DNA from: Rhyacichthys aspro
Taxonomy: Eukaryota > Chordata > Actinopteri > Gobiiformes > Rhyacichthyidae
Assembly: GCA_036850595.1 (NCBI GenBank)
Contig: CM072152.1
Location: forward strand, 62,001-126,000
Reading direction: 5' to 3'
DNA length: 64,000 nt
The notes beneath the pieces were generated by a model. That model saw only the letters and a program-made list of their open reading frames with translations. It ran no database searches and had not been told where the DNA came from. A program made the position numbers and the translations under genes. This document shows positions 22,314 through 33,470 of the stretch, in pieces (position 1 is the first letter of the stretch; each line of letters starts with the position of its first letter).

Positions 22314-23760
22314 TAAAAAATGATCTGATAGGATGGGGTTATGGGGCAGGACTTTTAACTGACTGATCTCTGTACTGTAGGTTAATATAAAATCCAGGGT
22401 GTGGTTGTGCCTATGAGTGGGTTTGTTTACATTTTGCACTAGTCTGAATCTAGTAAGGCCATAAACGCACTGCCCAAACTATCTCTGCTGTCATCAACAT
22501 GACAAATCAGAGAATTCATTTAGAAACTCAGAATAAGCACCAGGAGGATGGTAAATAATAACAAATAAACTGTTTTTTGTTTTTTTTTCAACAGGGATGA
22601 GTGATTGACAGCATAAGGATTTCAACATAGCAATAGAACTGTTTAGGTCTCGGGCTCATTAACAAACAGGAGTGTGAGATTACTCCCACTCCTCCACCTC
22701 GGCTTGTGCTTCAAGCTGTGATAGTTTATGTGGCTGGGCGGGGTTGATTCATTTAGACTAAAAAATTCATCCTACTGATGCCATGTTTCTGTCGACAATT
22801 AACGACATTAAATCTATTTATGATCACTAATTAAATCGTTAACGAACAGCAATTTTAAAGAAATAGACATGACATTTAGTATTGCATTTATTTATTTATT
22901 ATTGCATTTCTCTGCATTTAAATTAGATTTGTTATTTATTGATATTAAATTTCTGCTGGGGGCTTTGTTTGAGTTATAATAACATCTGCGCACTCGGGGG
23001 ACAGACACAGTCTCTATAGGTTGTGACAGTCCTAAAGAAGAAACAGAGAAGCGTGTAAGACTCTGTGTCCTGGTCCCAACTATTTGCCAGATTTATAGAA
23101 AGTAGAGCTGCTCCATCCAAAGTAGGATGGATGCTGTCTCTGCGAATGAGACCAGGTTTTCTCCAGAATGCCTTCCAACTGTCTATAAAGCCCACGTTGT
23201 TTTCCGGACACCACCTGGCTAACCAGCAGTTAAATGATGACATGCGGCTGCACATTTCATCAGTGGTCTAATCAGGAAGAAGGCCAGAGAACGTTATGGA
23301 GTCCGACATAGTTTTGGCAAGTTATACACCGAAGCTACGTTCACTTTGGTGTCTTCTGACTGGTGACTTCACACATCATAGAGTTATCTGGGGTTGTATT
23401 GGTTTTGATAAAGAATGTTATATCTTTGTCTATAAATTTTGCGAATTCTGCATCGGACAGTAAAGTTGAGTTAAATCATCACTGCCTGCTCTCCTGGGAA
23501 AGGCCAAGAAACGACATAGAAGTTGTAACTGGTTAATAGTCTGTTACAGTAATCTAACCTCCTAAAGTCTCTCTGCGTTTGGTGTGGACATTACGCTTCT
23601 GATGTTTAGTGTGTGTGTGTTTTCAGGGTGATAAAATGCTAATGCAAAAATAGAGCAAAGACTTATTGTGACTGTGGAAATTCAAGTCAGAGCCCATAAT
23701 AACCCACAATTAATATTTTAATATATCAAAATCAAAATATTTTTAATTAGACGATCCTAG
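22314..23760. other. LINE-B copy 1 5' part and flank
   Basis: 22314-22780 matches the APE region of LINE-B (compare 42140-42680), 22780-23000 the ORF1/ORF2 junction, and 22974-23255 the ORF1 esterase end. From about 23330 to 23760 I recognise nothing. Confidence 0.5.
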
Positions 23761-23765
23761 ACAGA

Positions 23766-24085
23766 AATGACTGCAGCTATCAGTTTGATGCAGTCAAACA
23801 AATTTCCAGGCCCGGATGGCTTTACGGCAGAATTCTCCCCATTGCTTTCACCATTACTATACAGTCTTTCAAGACAGGTGTTTTAGATTGCAAAAAGGGT
23901 AAAGACTCGATTGACTCTGCTTCTTACAAACACCTCTCTCCCTTAAACACATGCCAAAATATTAGAGCAGGTCCTGGCCCACAGATCGGATAACGTTCTT
24001 GCAACCATTATATCTAAAGATCAGCCTGGATTAATTAAAGACAATCCTATTTTAACATTCAGCATTTCTTTAATATTGTCTACTG
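23766..24085 (+). pseudogene. L1-like reverse transcriptase fragment
   Basis: Broken + strand frames give LMQSNKFPGPDGFTAEF, then (other frame) a KILEQVLAHRSDNVL block and ISKDQPGLIKD. This is the N-terminal RT region (PGPDGF … A(K)VLAxRL) of L1-clade LINEs. About 100 residues with stops and frameshifts; no other part of this element was identified. Confidence 0.65.
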
Positions 24086-24093
24086 TGTCCGTG

Positions 24094-24165
24094 AGGATAG
24101 GCCAGAGTATGTGGACTTAAACGTATTGCGTTAAACATTTGAGTCCAGATACTCTGGCCTATCCT
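24094..24165. repeat. perfect 17-bp inverted repeat, 38-nt spacer
   Basis: AGGATAGGCCAGAGTAT (24094-24110) is exactly complementary to 24149-24165. The spacer holds a second weak pairing (GGACT / AGTCC). It lies directly at the junction of the L1-like fragment and the 787-bp repeat. Confidence 0.8.
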
Positions 24166-25200
24166 AGGTTTTCATCGAAAATGCTCCAAATTTGGTCAGA
24201 ATCACCTAGACACGTGAGCCAACAAAAATTCTTTTTTTTTTTTTTTTAATTATGTCTTAATGGGTGTGGCCGTAACAAGCCCATAATGAGGAGGCCATTT
24301 CGGGAAAAAGAACATTTCCTGCAACTTTCACAACTTTCACATTTTTGGATTTGGTTGGACCCAATGAAGCATTTGTGCACATTAATGACCTGAACACAAT
24401 GATATGCAAAAGACAGGGCTATCTTCAAAAATGGCTCTCCAGCGCCCCCTACAAATTTATAATGGTTTGTTGTAGAGAAACAAAATTTGGTACATACATC
24501 CTGTATGGTATGCTGAATAAAAAAGCCAAGGACAACCATCCCCTATCTACAACCGTATTGCCATGGGAATGCCCGAAATATGTAATGTAAATGAATGGGA
24601 GGCGTAAATTAAACGCTAAATTGAGCTCCTAAATGTAACTGAACCCGCACCAAACTTCACCCAAAATTCAAGACCATTGACTAATAATTGTTTTTGGCAC
24701 TCCCATACAAATCCATAAAAAAGGGGGCTCAATAGCGCACCCTGGAAAAGTGAAAATACATTACGCCAATGGGAAGTGAAAGTACTTTTTTTTGGCATAG
24801 AGAAGTGAAATTTGGTACACACATTCCTTACATCGAGACAAACAAAAAATATTCATGTGGCTTTGGCCCCTGACAAACAGGAAGTCCGCCATTTTGGGTG
24901 GAACATGCAACGCCCAAAATCACACCCTTCATTCAAAATCTTTCTCCTCCCAGGGTTTTAATCCAAAAGGCTCTAAATTTGGTCAGAATCACCAGGTCAT
25001 ATTTGCCAGCAAAAGTTATCCATAGTTTTTTGATATCTTATCGGGTTTGGCCACAGCGAGCTCGTAACGAGGAGGCCATTTTGGAGACAACAAAATCTCT
25101 GGTAAATTTCACAAACATGGTTGGACCAACATGCAGTCTTGTCGAGGACATTTATCCCTGCGGTCGCAAGAGAGGCGAGGTCCTTTGACACCGCTTGTGG
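24165..25200. repeat. dispersed repeat, about 1.3 units of 787 bp
   Basis: The segment CCAAATTTGGTCAGAATCAC … GAGGAGGCCATTT at about 24185-24302 recurs at about 24972-25081, a 787-bp period. The wording (GTCAGAATCACC, GCCATTTTGG, CTCCTCCCAGGGTTTTAATCC) is that of a common untranslated fish repeat. No coding capacity. Confidence 0.65.
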
Positions 25201-25319
25201 CTTTAATTAGTATTCTTATCATTGATGAATGCACACACAGATTGATGTGTTTCTGTTTGAATGAGGATTGATATATTTTACTATGGAGGATGCAACATGG
25301 TTGGAAAGCCCAAGACAAA

Positions 25320-25590
25320 TTGATCACTTATTAAATCATTAACTAATGGTGATTTTGACAAAATAGACCTAACATTTAGTAATCCACATTTGACTTTACA
25401 TTTCTCTGCATTTAAAGTAGATATGTTTTGTATTGATGTTAAGTTTTTACTGGGGCCTATTTTTGAGTTACAATGAAGTCTGCACACTCAGGGGACAGAC
25501 ACAATCTCTATGGGTTGTGACAGTCCTAAAGAAGAAACAGAAGCGTGTAAGACTGTGTCCTGGTTCCAACTCTGGGTTGTCACTCTAAAC
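25320..25590 (-). mobile_element. LINE-B copy 3, 5' fragment (part 1)
   Basis: Matches LINE-B copies at 22830-23060 and 42715-42950 (CACTCrGGGGACAGACACA, TCCTAAAGAAGAAACAGA). It is cut on the right by the Tc1 element; its continuation lies at about 26714-26930. Confidence 0.65.
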
Positions 25591-25592
25591 TA

Positions 25593-26516
25593 CACTGAAC
25601 AAAAATATAAACGCAACACTTTTGTTTTTGCTCCCATTTTTCATCAGCTGAACTCAAAGATCTAAGACTTTTGCTATGTACATAAAAGGCCTATTTCTCT
25701 CAAATCTGTCTGGTGTGACATCAGCAAACCGCTCAACCACACGATGCCATACACGCTGTCTGCCATCTTCCCTGGGATTCATCCATAAAGAGAACACCTC
25801 TCTAAAGTGCCAGACGCCATAGAATGTGAGCATTTGCCCACTCAAGTTGATTACATCGATGAACTGCAGTCAGGTCAAGACCCCAGTGAGGATGACGAGC
25901 ATGTAGATGAGCTTCCCTGAGACAGTTTCTGACAGTTTGTGCAGAAATTCTTTGGTTATGCAAACTGCTGTTTCAACAGCTGTCCGGGTGGCTGGTCTCA
26001 GACAATCTTGGAGGTGAAGATGCTGGACGTGGAGGTCTTGGGTTGGTGTGGTTCACACGTGGTCTGCGCTTGTGAGGCTGGTTGAATGTACTGCCAAATT
26101 CTCTGAAACGCCTTTGGAGACGGCTTATGGTAGAGAAATGAACTTTCAATTCATGGGCTACAGCTCTGTTAGACATTTCTGCAGTCAGCATGCCAATTGC
26201 ACGCTCCCTCAAAACTTGCGACATCTGTGGCATTGTGCTGTGTGATAAAACTGCACATTTTAGACAGGCCTTTTATTGTGGCCAGCCTGAGACACACCTG
26301 TGCAATAATCAATCAGCATCTTGATATGCCACACCTGTGAGGTGGATGGATTCTCTCAGTGAAGGAGAAGTGCTCACTAACACAGAATTAAACAGATTTG
26401 TTAACAACATTTGAGAGCAATGGGACTTTTGTATACATAGAAAAAGTCTTAGATCTTTCAGTTCAGCTCATGAAAAGGGGAGCAAAAGAAAAGTGTTGCA
26501 TTTATATTTTTCAGTG
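25593..26516 (-). mobile_element. Tc1-like transposon with internal deletion
   Basis: TA target duplications are at 25591-25592 and 26517-26518. The ends are CACTGAACAAAAATATAAAC and its near complement (TTTATATTTTTCAGTG). Subterminal ACTCAAAGATCTAAGACTTT also recurs inverted. The known fish element of this type is about 1.5 kb; here sequence jumps near 25702 from the left arm straight into the middle of the transposase, so roughly 0.6 kb, including the catalytic 3' part of the gene, is missing. Confidence 0.85.
25973..26233 (-). pseudogene. Tc1 transposase N-terminal part
   Basis: The minus-strand frame starts at 26233 with MPQMSQVLRERAIGML and contains a paired-like helix-turn-helix (AVAHELKVHFSTISRLQRRF), then a basic linker (HKRRPRV), i.e. 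the DNA-binding part that recognises the inverted repeats. It runs out of frame at 25973. Further degraded transposase text continues to about 25710, but most of the DDE domain is deleted. Confidence 0.8.
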
Positions 26517-26540
26517 TATTTACCCGATTACAGAGAAGTA

Positions 26541-26713
26541 GAGAATGAATGAGAGTGAATGGTTGTCTGTCAATGTTCGTCTCTAAGTGTCAGCTCTGCA
26601 ACGAACTGGCCACTGTCCAGGGTGTACCCCGCCCAAGGCCCAAAGCTGCTGGGATAGGCTCCAGCCACCCGCGACCCCACAAATGGGATAAGCGGTAGAA
26701 AATGAATGAATGA
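26541..26713 (-). mobile_element. SINE 3' part
   Basis: The stretch with GCAACGAACTGGCCACTGTC, CCAGGGTGTACCCCGCC and GGATAGGCTCCAGCCACC is the same 3' body as the full SINE at 61618-61966, without the tRNA-like head. It separates the Tc1 element from the remaining LINE-B piece. The sense given by the full copy is +, so the strand stated here is uncertain. Confidence 0.6.
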
Positions 26714-26930
26714 TGAAGGATGAAGAGCTGCTCCAAATTGGGATGAATGCTGTCTCTATGAATGAGACCAGGTTTATCTCTATTAAGCCTACGTTGTTTT
26801 CTGGACACAACCTGGCTATGATGGCATGCGGCTACACATTTCATTAGGAAGAGGGACATGGAATATAACAGAGTCCATAGTTTTTGCAAACGTACACACC
26901 GAAGCTACATTCACTTTGATGATGTCTGAC
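26714..26930 (-). pseudogene. LINE-B copy 3, ORF1 esterase fragment (part 2)
   Basis: On the minus strand the broken frames contain CPENNVGLIE and KPGLIHRDSIHPN, the C-terminal block of the esterase-like ORF1 (the His of the catalytic set lies in the D-x-IHP motif). Compare 22974-23255 and 47434-47640. Confidence 0.6.
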
Positions 26931-27509
26931 TGTCGAGGTTGCACATCAGAGTGCTCTTTTTATTATATTGCTTTTTTAAATTTTCATTTATTTTGACCTG
27001 GTTGCACCTTTTAAAGTTTCTTGTTAATTGTCATATTCTATATTTGTTCCAAAGTCTGTGTATATACTTTTATTGCATGCTCTCTTTTCATATTTTCCAA
27101 CACTATTTTTGCACTATGATGATTAACTGCCGCCACATGTAAATTTCCCAATTGTGAGATCAGTCCAGTCCAGTCCAGTAATCATAACAATTTGGTAAGG
27201 TGTTGCTGCCATCAGAGCCCACCAAACGTTAGCTCTCAAGCTCTTCTTTGCCTAATGTTTGGTCTTGTATTAGAGTTATGCCATTTTACCCCCCGTGCTA
27301 GAGAGCTAAATATATGGACAGTGTGACTACTTAAAAATACAAATATGCCTGTTCACTGTCCATCTTTGAATTTGGATATTGCTTATTCTTGAGTATGTGT
27401 CCTTTCTTTCTTCTCTATTTGTGTGCCTGCCACCACTAATGATACCTCAGACTAACAATATGTTCTATATTATACAGCCCACTAGTTGTTTACATTTACT
27501 CTCGAACAT
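26931..27509. other. spacer, nothing recognised
   Basis: AT-rich sequence; CAGTC pentamers at 27160-27178 are the only simple repeat. No gene was seen. Confidence 0.35.
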
Positions 27510-27518
27510 GCTCATCTC

Positions 27519-27922
27519 TAGCCTGGCCAGCCAGACGGCTTTCATAGGTGGGATTCATATTGCGCGTGACAATTTTTTCAACCAAAACAGTACGCATGCT
27601 TAGGGAGCTTACTACGATCGAAATAAGCACTGAACTCGATATTACACCCTGTGTCCTCAGATCTTTCTGACAAAAACGACAGAAGTCATTCACCACCGAA
27701 GCATCATCTTTCTCGAGCCATGCACTGTACGCTGTGGTTTGTTGACAACTAGAATTAGTTTCATTTTTTTTATGTCACATCTGTGGTTTCTCTGATTGGT
27801 TAACTCAGCGAGCATTAGTTCCACCCATAGTCCCGCCTTGAAATCCTGTTTAGAACCCGCAATCCCAGACTGTCTTTTTCTGTATGCAATACAATGAAAA
27901 AGCCGTCTGGCTGGCCAGGCTA
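27519..27922. mobile_element. 404-bp MITE with 9-bp target duplication (MULE-like)
   Basis: GCTCATCTC flanks both ends (27510-27518 and 27923-27931). The inverted repeat starts TAGCCTGGCCAGCCAGACGG and is perfect for at least 20 bp (right end …CCGTCTGGCTGGCCAGGCTA). Nine-base duplications are typical of Mutator-like elements. No coding sequence. Confidence 0.85.
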
Positions 27923-27931
27923 GCTCATCTC

Positions 27932-28140
27932 AATATGTAACATGATTCCTTGTGGTGGCGGAGAGTGCAGTTGTGGCAGTGACAGGGATGGGTCGGGCTG
28001 GGCTTGTGTCGTTTGTTTGTTCTGTGTTCTTGTTTTCTCATTTTCTCATTTTGTGGGTGTCAGTTTATGTGTATGCATTTTCCTTTACTTTGTATACAAA
28101 TTTTTAATAAACAATAAAACCATAATGATTTAAAAAAAAA
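27932..28140 (+). mobile_element. possible retroelement 3' end with poly(A)
   Basis: AATAAA at 28108-28113 and another AATAAA-like site precede an A9 tract at 28132-28140 following T-rich sequence. This could be the 3' terminus of a LINE or processed transcript. No coding part identifies it. Confidence 0.3.
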
Positions 28141-28365
28141 TTTGTTGTTCTGCTGTAGACTTACTGCATGCCTGTGGAAAACAATGATTTAAAAATAATA
28201 ATAGCTATGAAATAAGTAATAAGCAGCATTTATGGATACTCGACCCAGCAGTGAATGCACAGACCCCTTGTCAACAAATACGACCCGGGCTGGTGGTGCC
28301 ACGTGAGCAACATGAGCTGACACAAGCCATTTTGTTTCTTTTCACGTGTATCCACCCTAAGGTGC

Positions 28366-28714
28366 CTGGGGCGCAGTGGCTCAGTTGGTAGAGCAGGTTG
28401 TCCAATAACCGGAAGGTTGGCGGTTCGATTCCTGTTCATACTGTCGTTGTGTCCTTGGGCAAGACACTTCACCCGCCTTGCCTCCAGTGCCACAGCACTG
28501 GTGTATGAATGTGAGTGATTGTAGAGGTGAGTTTGGTGGTGGTTGGAGAAGGCTTGAGCGCCTGGTGTATGGCAGCCCGCCGCTCCACCTGCCCCAGGGT
28601 GGTGTGAATGTGTGTGAATGAGGTGAATGGAAGCATGATGTAAAGCGCTTTGGGTGCCCGAGAAGGGCATGAAAAGCGCTATATAAATGCATGCCATTTA
28701 CCATTTACCATTTA
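28366..28714 (+). mobile_element. tRNA-derived SINE, + orientation
   Basis: The internal RNA polymerase III promoter is visible: box A TGGCTCAGTTGG (28377-28388) and box B GGTTCGATTCC (28422-28432). The body contains CCTTGGGCAAGACACTTCAC and the tail AAGCGCTTTGGGTGCC … GCGCTATATAAATGCATGCC followed by an imperfect CCATTTA repeat. About 350 bp, apparently full length. Confidence 0.85.
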
Positions 28715-28897
28715 AGCCCCATCCCCTTTTCTTTCTGCTTATAGGGCTGAACTCCACTGATTGTCACTGAGTACATTTACATGTAGAGCTATCAGAGCAT
28801 GCTCATAGCTCAATTAAGCAGCTGGATTTCACACCTTGTCTGAGAATGAAACTACTGTGTCTCCTGAAGCTAATGCTTAAGTTATGTGGCCTTAGTA

Positions 28898-29212
28898 TTT
28901 GGTAAATGGCATGCATTTATATAGTGCTTTTTTGTACCCATCTCCGGCACCCAAAGACATTTTAATGATTCTCCCATTCACCCCATTCACACCTGGGATA
29001 GAGAGAGACGGGGGCTGCCATGCACATTGCTCACAGCCTTCTTCCACCACCACCAAATTCACCTCTGCTATCACTTATCATACACGGTGGGTGGGCAAGG
29101 TGGGTCAAGTGTCTTGCCCAAGGACACAATAGTATGAACTGTGTAGAGTGGGAATTGAACCACCAACCTCAGATTATTGGACACCCTGCTCTACCACCCT
29201 ATTTAACAGCAT
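28898..29212 (-). mobile_element. tRNA-derived SINE, inverted copy
   Basis: Complement of the SINE at 28366: ATGGCATGCATTTATATAGTG at the left, GTGTCTTGCCCAAGGACACA in the middle, and a degraded box B/box A (GGGAATTGAACCACC, ACCCTGCTCTACCA) at the right. It is more diverged than its partner. Together they form an inverted pair with about 185 bp between them. Confidence 0.8.
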
Positions 29213-30317
29213 TAAGCCTTTGATAAAAAGAGACAATGAGCTAAAGTTACACGTCTTCCTGATTTCTTATTCATTTGTATATTTGTCACCCATGTTTCAG
29301 ATCATCAAACAAATAAATATGATAAGAACAAATAAATAAATAAAATATTACAAACAAATACAAAGATAACTAAAGTAAACACAAAATGCAGTTTTAAGTG
29401 ATCATTTTATTTATTAAGGGAAAAAAGCTATCCAAACCTACCTAGTCCTATGTGTGCCCCCTTAACATAAAAACTGGTTGTGCCACCCTCACAAGCAATA
29501 ACTGCAATCAAGCGTTTGAGATAACTGGCAACAAGTCTTTCACATCACTGTGGAGGAATTTTGGCCCACTCTTCTTTGCAGAATTGTTTTAATTTAGTTA
29601 CATTGAAGGGTTTTTGAGTATGAACCGCCCTTTTAAGATCATGCCACAGCATCTCAATTGGATTCAAGTCTGGACTTTGACCAGGCCACTCCAAAACTTT
29701 CATTTTGTGTTTTTAGATCTTATGGATTTTTGGTATAGAGCAAAATTCATGGTTCCATCATCACATCACAGTAGTCCAGGTCCTGAAGCAGAAAAGCAGC
29801 CCCAGACCACCACACTACACCCATCATATTTGACTGTTGGTATGATGTTTTTTTTCTTTACTTTTCGTTACTTTTATACCAGATGCAACGGGACACATAG
29901 TTCTTTATATGTTGTTGTGGGTTCTTTTCAAATATTCAAAGATTCTTTATTGTCAATTCACTTTATGTGCAGGACATACAGGCAAATCGAAATACTTTTT
30001 CTCCTTCACCAAGTGAGAGGTGCCATTAAGTAAATAAAATAAAATAAGTAAAAAATAAATAGAGTAAAATAAAATAAAAGAAAAACCTATGTACAAATAC
30101 AAAAATATAGAATGTGCAGTGTGGCAGCAGCATAGTTGGCATTAGTGCAAATTTATTTTTATAATTAATTATACAATAAATAAAACAATCCACAGGAGAC
30201 GGTTACTTGGCAGCAGATGAAAAGTTGGATTTTGGTCCAGGGGCTGGGGGAAGAGGAGGGAGGTAGTGGATGGAGTTCAACATCCTGACAGCCTGGTGGA
30301 TGAAGCTGCCTTCTCCA

Positions 30318-31010
30318 TCATGGCAGGAAGCTGAAGAAAGTGTGTGAGGGGTGGGAGGTGTCACCAGCAATGCTGATGGCTCTGCGGGTGAGGCGGGTGT
30401 GGAAAATGTCCATGATGGATGGCAGGGGGTCACTGATGATCTTACTGGCTGTATTCACTATGCGTTGCAGGGTTTTTGGGCAGGAGGCAGTGCAGCCTCC
30501 ATACCACACAGTGATGCTGCCAGTGAGGATGCTCTCAATGGTCCCTTGGTAGAAGGAGAAAATGATGGGGGGTAGGACTCGTGCTCTCTTGTGTTTGCGG
30601 AGGAAGTAGAGGCGTGTTTGAGCTTTCTTGGCCAGTGATGTGTTGTTGTTGGTCCAGGAGAGGTCCTCAGAGATGTGCACCCCCAGGAACCTTGTGCTGC
30701 TCACCCTCTCCATTGTAGCGCCGTTGATGGTCACTGGGGGATGTTGCAGAGGTCTTCTCCTGAAGTCCACAATAATCTCTTTGGTTTTCCCCATGTTGAG
30801 GAACAGATTGTTGTCCTTGCACCACTGGACCAATTGGCTCACCTCATTTCTGTAGTTGGCTTCATTATTGTTAGTGATGAGGCCCACTACAGTCATGTCA
30901 TCCGCAAACTTGAATATGTGGTTGGTGCTGTAGCTGGGTACACAGTTGTTGATCAGCAGGGTGAAAAGCAGGGGGTTGAGCACACACCCCTGTGGGGCCC
31001 CTGTGCTCAC
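30318..31010 (-). pseudogene. LINE-C reverse transcriptase domain (230 residues)
   Basis: The frame has the RT motifs GAPQGCVLNPLLFTL and the FADD catalytic box (KFADDMTVVGLI; two Asp that bind magnesium), then WCKDNNLFLNMGKTKE and a FLGVHISEDLSW block, the thumb/connection order usual for Jockey-superfamily LINEs. N-terminal palm motifs are missing from this frame because of deletions. It ends in HPSHTFFSFLP. Confidence 0.8.
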
Positions 31011-31089
31011 CGTGATAGTCTGTGCTGGTGTGTTGTTTTGTGTTTCAAAGCGGCCAAAGAAGTTATTGAGGCAGTTTAGCAGAGTGATG

Positions 31090-31590
31090 TCACGGCCACA
31101 GGTGAAGTTGCTGAAGCAGGCCCCCTCTGGTAATGTGGTCTGAGAGTCCTAGGTGGGGGAGGGGGAGGCCTTGTATGCTTCTTTGCAGGTTGTGCACACT
31201 AAATCCAGTGTGTTGTTTCCCCTTGTTGGAAAATCTACGTGCTGGATGCGCTGTCTGTTGTTCACGGATGACCTGGTAGAGTTTGTTGAGCACCTCGCAC
31301 TTATCGCTGGTGTTAGTGGAGGGAGGGATGTAAACAGTGGCCGTAATCTCCCTCTGTAGATAGAAAGGTTGGCACTTATATAATAAACTCTGCCAGCAGA
31401 GAACAGTGTTTGAGAATGACAGCAGCATCTCGATGTAAATACACACTCCCTTCCATGAAGACTCAGTTGGAGCGATAGCATGTTAGCCCCGCTAGCTGGA
31501 TGGCGGAGTCCGGGATGTTGTTGTTGAGCCATGTCTCTGTGAAAATGAGAACACAGCAATCCCTCGCGCTGTGCAGATCTCAGAAGTTGT
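31090..31590 (-). pseudogene. LINE-C APE endonuclease remnant
   Basis: Frames read LIFTETWLNNNIPDSAIQLA (in parts) near 31530, then CQPFYLQREITATVYIPPS. The E of TETW and the YIPP strand belong to the apurinic-like endonuclease that nicks the target. The GDFN motif expected next is lost in a deletion. Confidence 0.7.
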
Positions 31591-33419
31591 AAGTGTTCTT
31601 TTTTATTGTCCAGCGAGCCTTAATGAGGGATGGTATCATGGGTCTGTGTGGGCTAGTGGCTAGCCTAGCCTGGATGCCTACACGTTTTTCTCTCTTATTC
31701 TTTCTCTCACACCGCTTTTGGCGCCTCCTCACTGGGTGGGATGGGGCAGGCGAGTCTGGTCTTGAAGCAGTCTGGCGGAGGAGTCCTAGGCCCCAAAGTT
31801 CCTCTGAAACTTTCTGGTCCAGGTGTAGGTGTTGTATAGTCTTGTTCCTAACATCCATAAGGCAGTGGTGACTATATCTTTTAACCAGCGATGACAGCAA
31901 ACTACTCGCGTGGTTCATAAACAAACAAACACTCGAACATGCACGAGAATGTAACCCGGCTATATAATTCAACATACGGTCCCCTCTGGTTAGTAACATG
32001 TCGGTTCCATAATACCGAACTCCATTTCCCATCAGGCTTTGCGGCGGTGTTACAAGAAACATACACGGCAAACGCCGGCTGCCTGCTAGGTGCGTGGGAC
32101 AAGCGGGACTCGGGGTGGCGCAACTTGAACACTTTATCTGCTTTAAATCATAGTTTTCTGCAAAATCATGAATGGATACTGAACCTTGTGCTCCTCAACT
32201 TGTAGGTGCTACAACTGCGAAATACCACCGCAATCTGTGTTTTGTTAATGAATGGGAACGGTGTCGAGTGTCGCCATGATTGTTATTGTTGATGCCAACA
32301 GTGCTAATGCTAAGCGTCCCTTAGTCACTCCATTGTATTGTTATGATAATGTTTGCACATATACATTGTGTTTTATCTATGTAACTTATTTATACATGCA
32401 GTGCTAACATAATGCAGAATGACATTGAGTAGCTACTGATTATGAACAGATTTATACTAGCATGCTAGTGCGGTTAGCTGCCTTTAGCCATTACCGGCTA
32501 TGTCGGAGAACCGGTCTATCCATTTATCTATTTGTTAGCTATTGATATTCTTATTGTGTACACCTAAGCTTACATGCATGCATGTTCTTGTACAGGCCAG
32601 GTTTACTGGTGAGACTGCATCACAACCTGCTGGGACAGCCAGTCTGCACAAAGCCTGTAAAGTCCTTCTTGACGTCTGTTATGACATGAACTGTCGCGCC
32701 TGACCTCTGTTACCCCTGTTGTGGTAGGAGGCCTTGCAGCAACTCTTTTGTCCCTTCAACTCGTTCCCACCATCTCCAACTTGTGAGACTCTGTTGGTCC
32801 TGTGTGTCCAGTTGGACTGAACTCTTTGCGTTCCTGAACTGTGTAGTGCTGGGGACTGAGGACTTAATTAAGCACTATCACTTTCCTTCAGGGAGACGAT
32901 TTGAATCTTCTGCAATACTATTTAACAACCCCAATTTGTGCTTGCTTGGTTTAAAGAGCAAGTGTTACAAGAACACACATGTTTTGGCACAGAACTCGGA
33001 GAGAGAGGAGCCACTGCGTCCGTACGCGCCGCCATCCTGCTTTGTGACCTCTTGTATATGTTGTTGCTGCACTCTTGGGGTAATTTTGATAGGCTGGCCA
33101 CTCCAGGGGAGGTTCACCATTTTTTCCATTTGTGGATAATGGCTCTCACCATGGTTGGATGGAGTCCAAGCTTTAGAAATGACTCTGTAACCCTTTCCAG
33201 ACTGATGGATGTCATTTTTTTTTTTTTTTTTCTCATCTGTTAATTAATCATTTAACAAGGGGGTAATCACCTTGTCGCACAGGTATACGTAGGTTTGTGT
33301 AGCTTTTTTCCCTTAATAAATAAAACTTTAAAACTGCATTTTGTGTTTTCTTGAGTTATCTTTGTCTCATATTTAAATTTGTTTGATGATCTGAAACATT
33401 TTATTGTGACAAATATGCA

Positions 33420-33424
<5 letters not shown>

Positions 33425-33468
<44 letters not shown>
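33425..33468. repeat. A-run and (TA)n microsatellite
   Basis: About 18 A residues followed by about 15 TA units, within the right arm of the Tc1 copy. Confidence 0.9.

Positions 33469-33470
<2 letters not shown>

Larger units (their letters stand above)
18050..23330 (-). mobile_element. LINE-B copy 1 (L2-like, esterase ORF1 + APE/RT ORF2), degenerate and interrupted
   Basis: Read on the minus strand, the order 5' to 3' is: ORF1 esterase end (23255-22974, GFIDSWKAFWRKPGLIRRD), APE endonuclease region (about 22800-22310, interrupted), linker (21400-20690), RT, and the C-terminal region (18790-18050; DYCNSLLAGCP, MGGRAFNYQAPVLWNQLP). These match LINE-B copy 2 at 40031-42950. Three foreign inserts split it: about 18790-19110, 19499-20470 and 21403-22313. 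Multiple stops and frameshifts; inactive. The esterase-bearing ORF1 is a known feature of CR1/L2-type LINEs. Confidence 0.8.
29929..33040 (-). mobile_element. LINE-C, non-LTR retrotransposon inserted in the Tc1 copy
   Basis: Tc1 sequence stops at GGGTTCTTTT (29928) and resumes as TTTGTGACCTCTTG (33041), leaving a short CTTT duplication. The 5' end (minus strand) begins GCAGGATGGCGGCGCGTACG. Going 3': basic ORF start (about 31800), APE region with TETW (about 31535) and YIPP (31340), then RT (31010-30318), then an untranslated tail ending near CTTTATTGTCAATTCA. At 3.1 kb it is close to full length but internally deleted and frameshifted. Jockey/L2-like group. Confidence 0.75.

Noticed and set aside
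24898..25188. 96-codon frame and its antisense partners
   Set aside because: They lie in a known untranslated dispersed repeat and share no features with a protein family.
28366..28440. tRNA gene
   Set aside because: Box A and box B are present, but the sequence continues as a SINE body and does not fold as a cloverleaf with an acceptor stem.
28230..28704. 107-155 codon minus-strand frames
   Set aside because: They are antisense readings of the SINE at 28366-28714.
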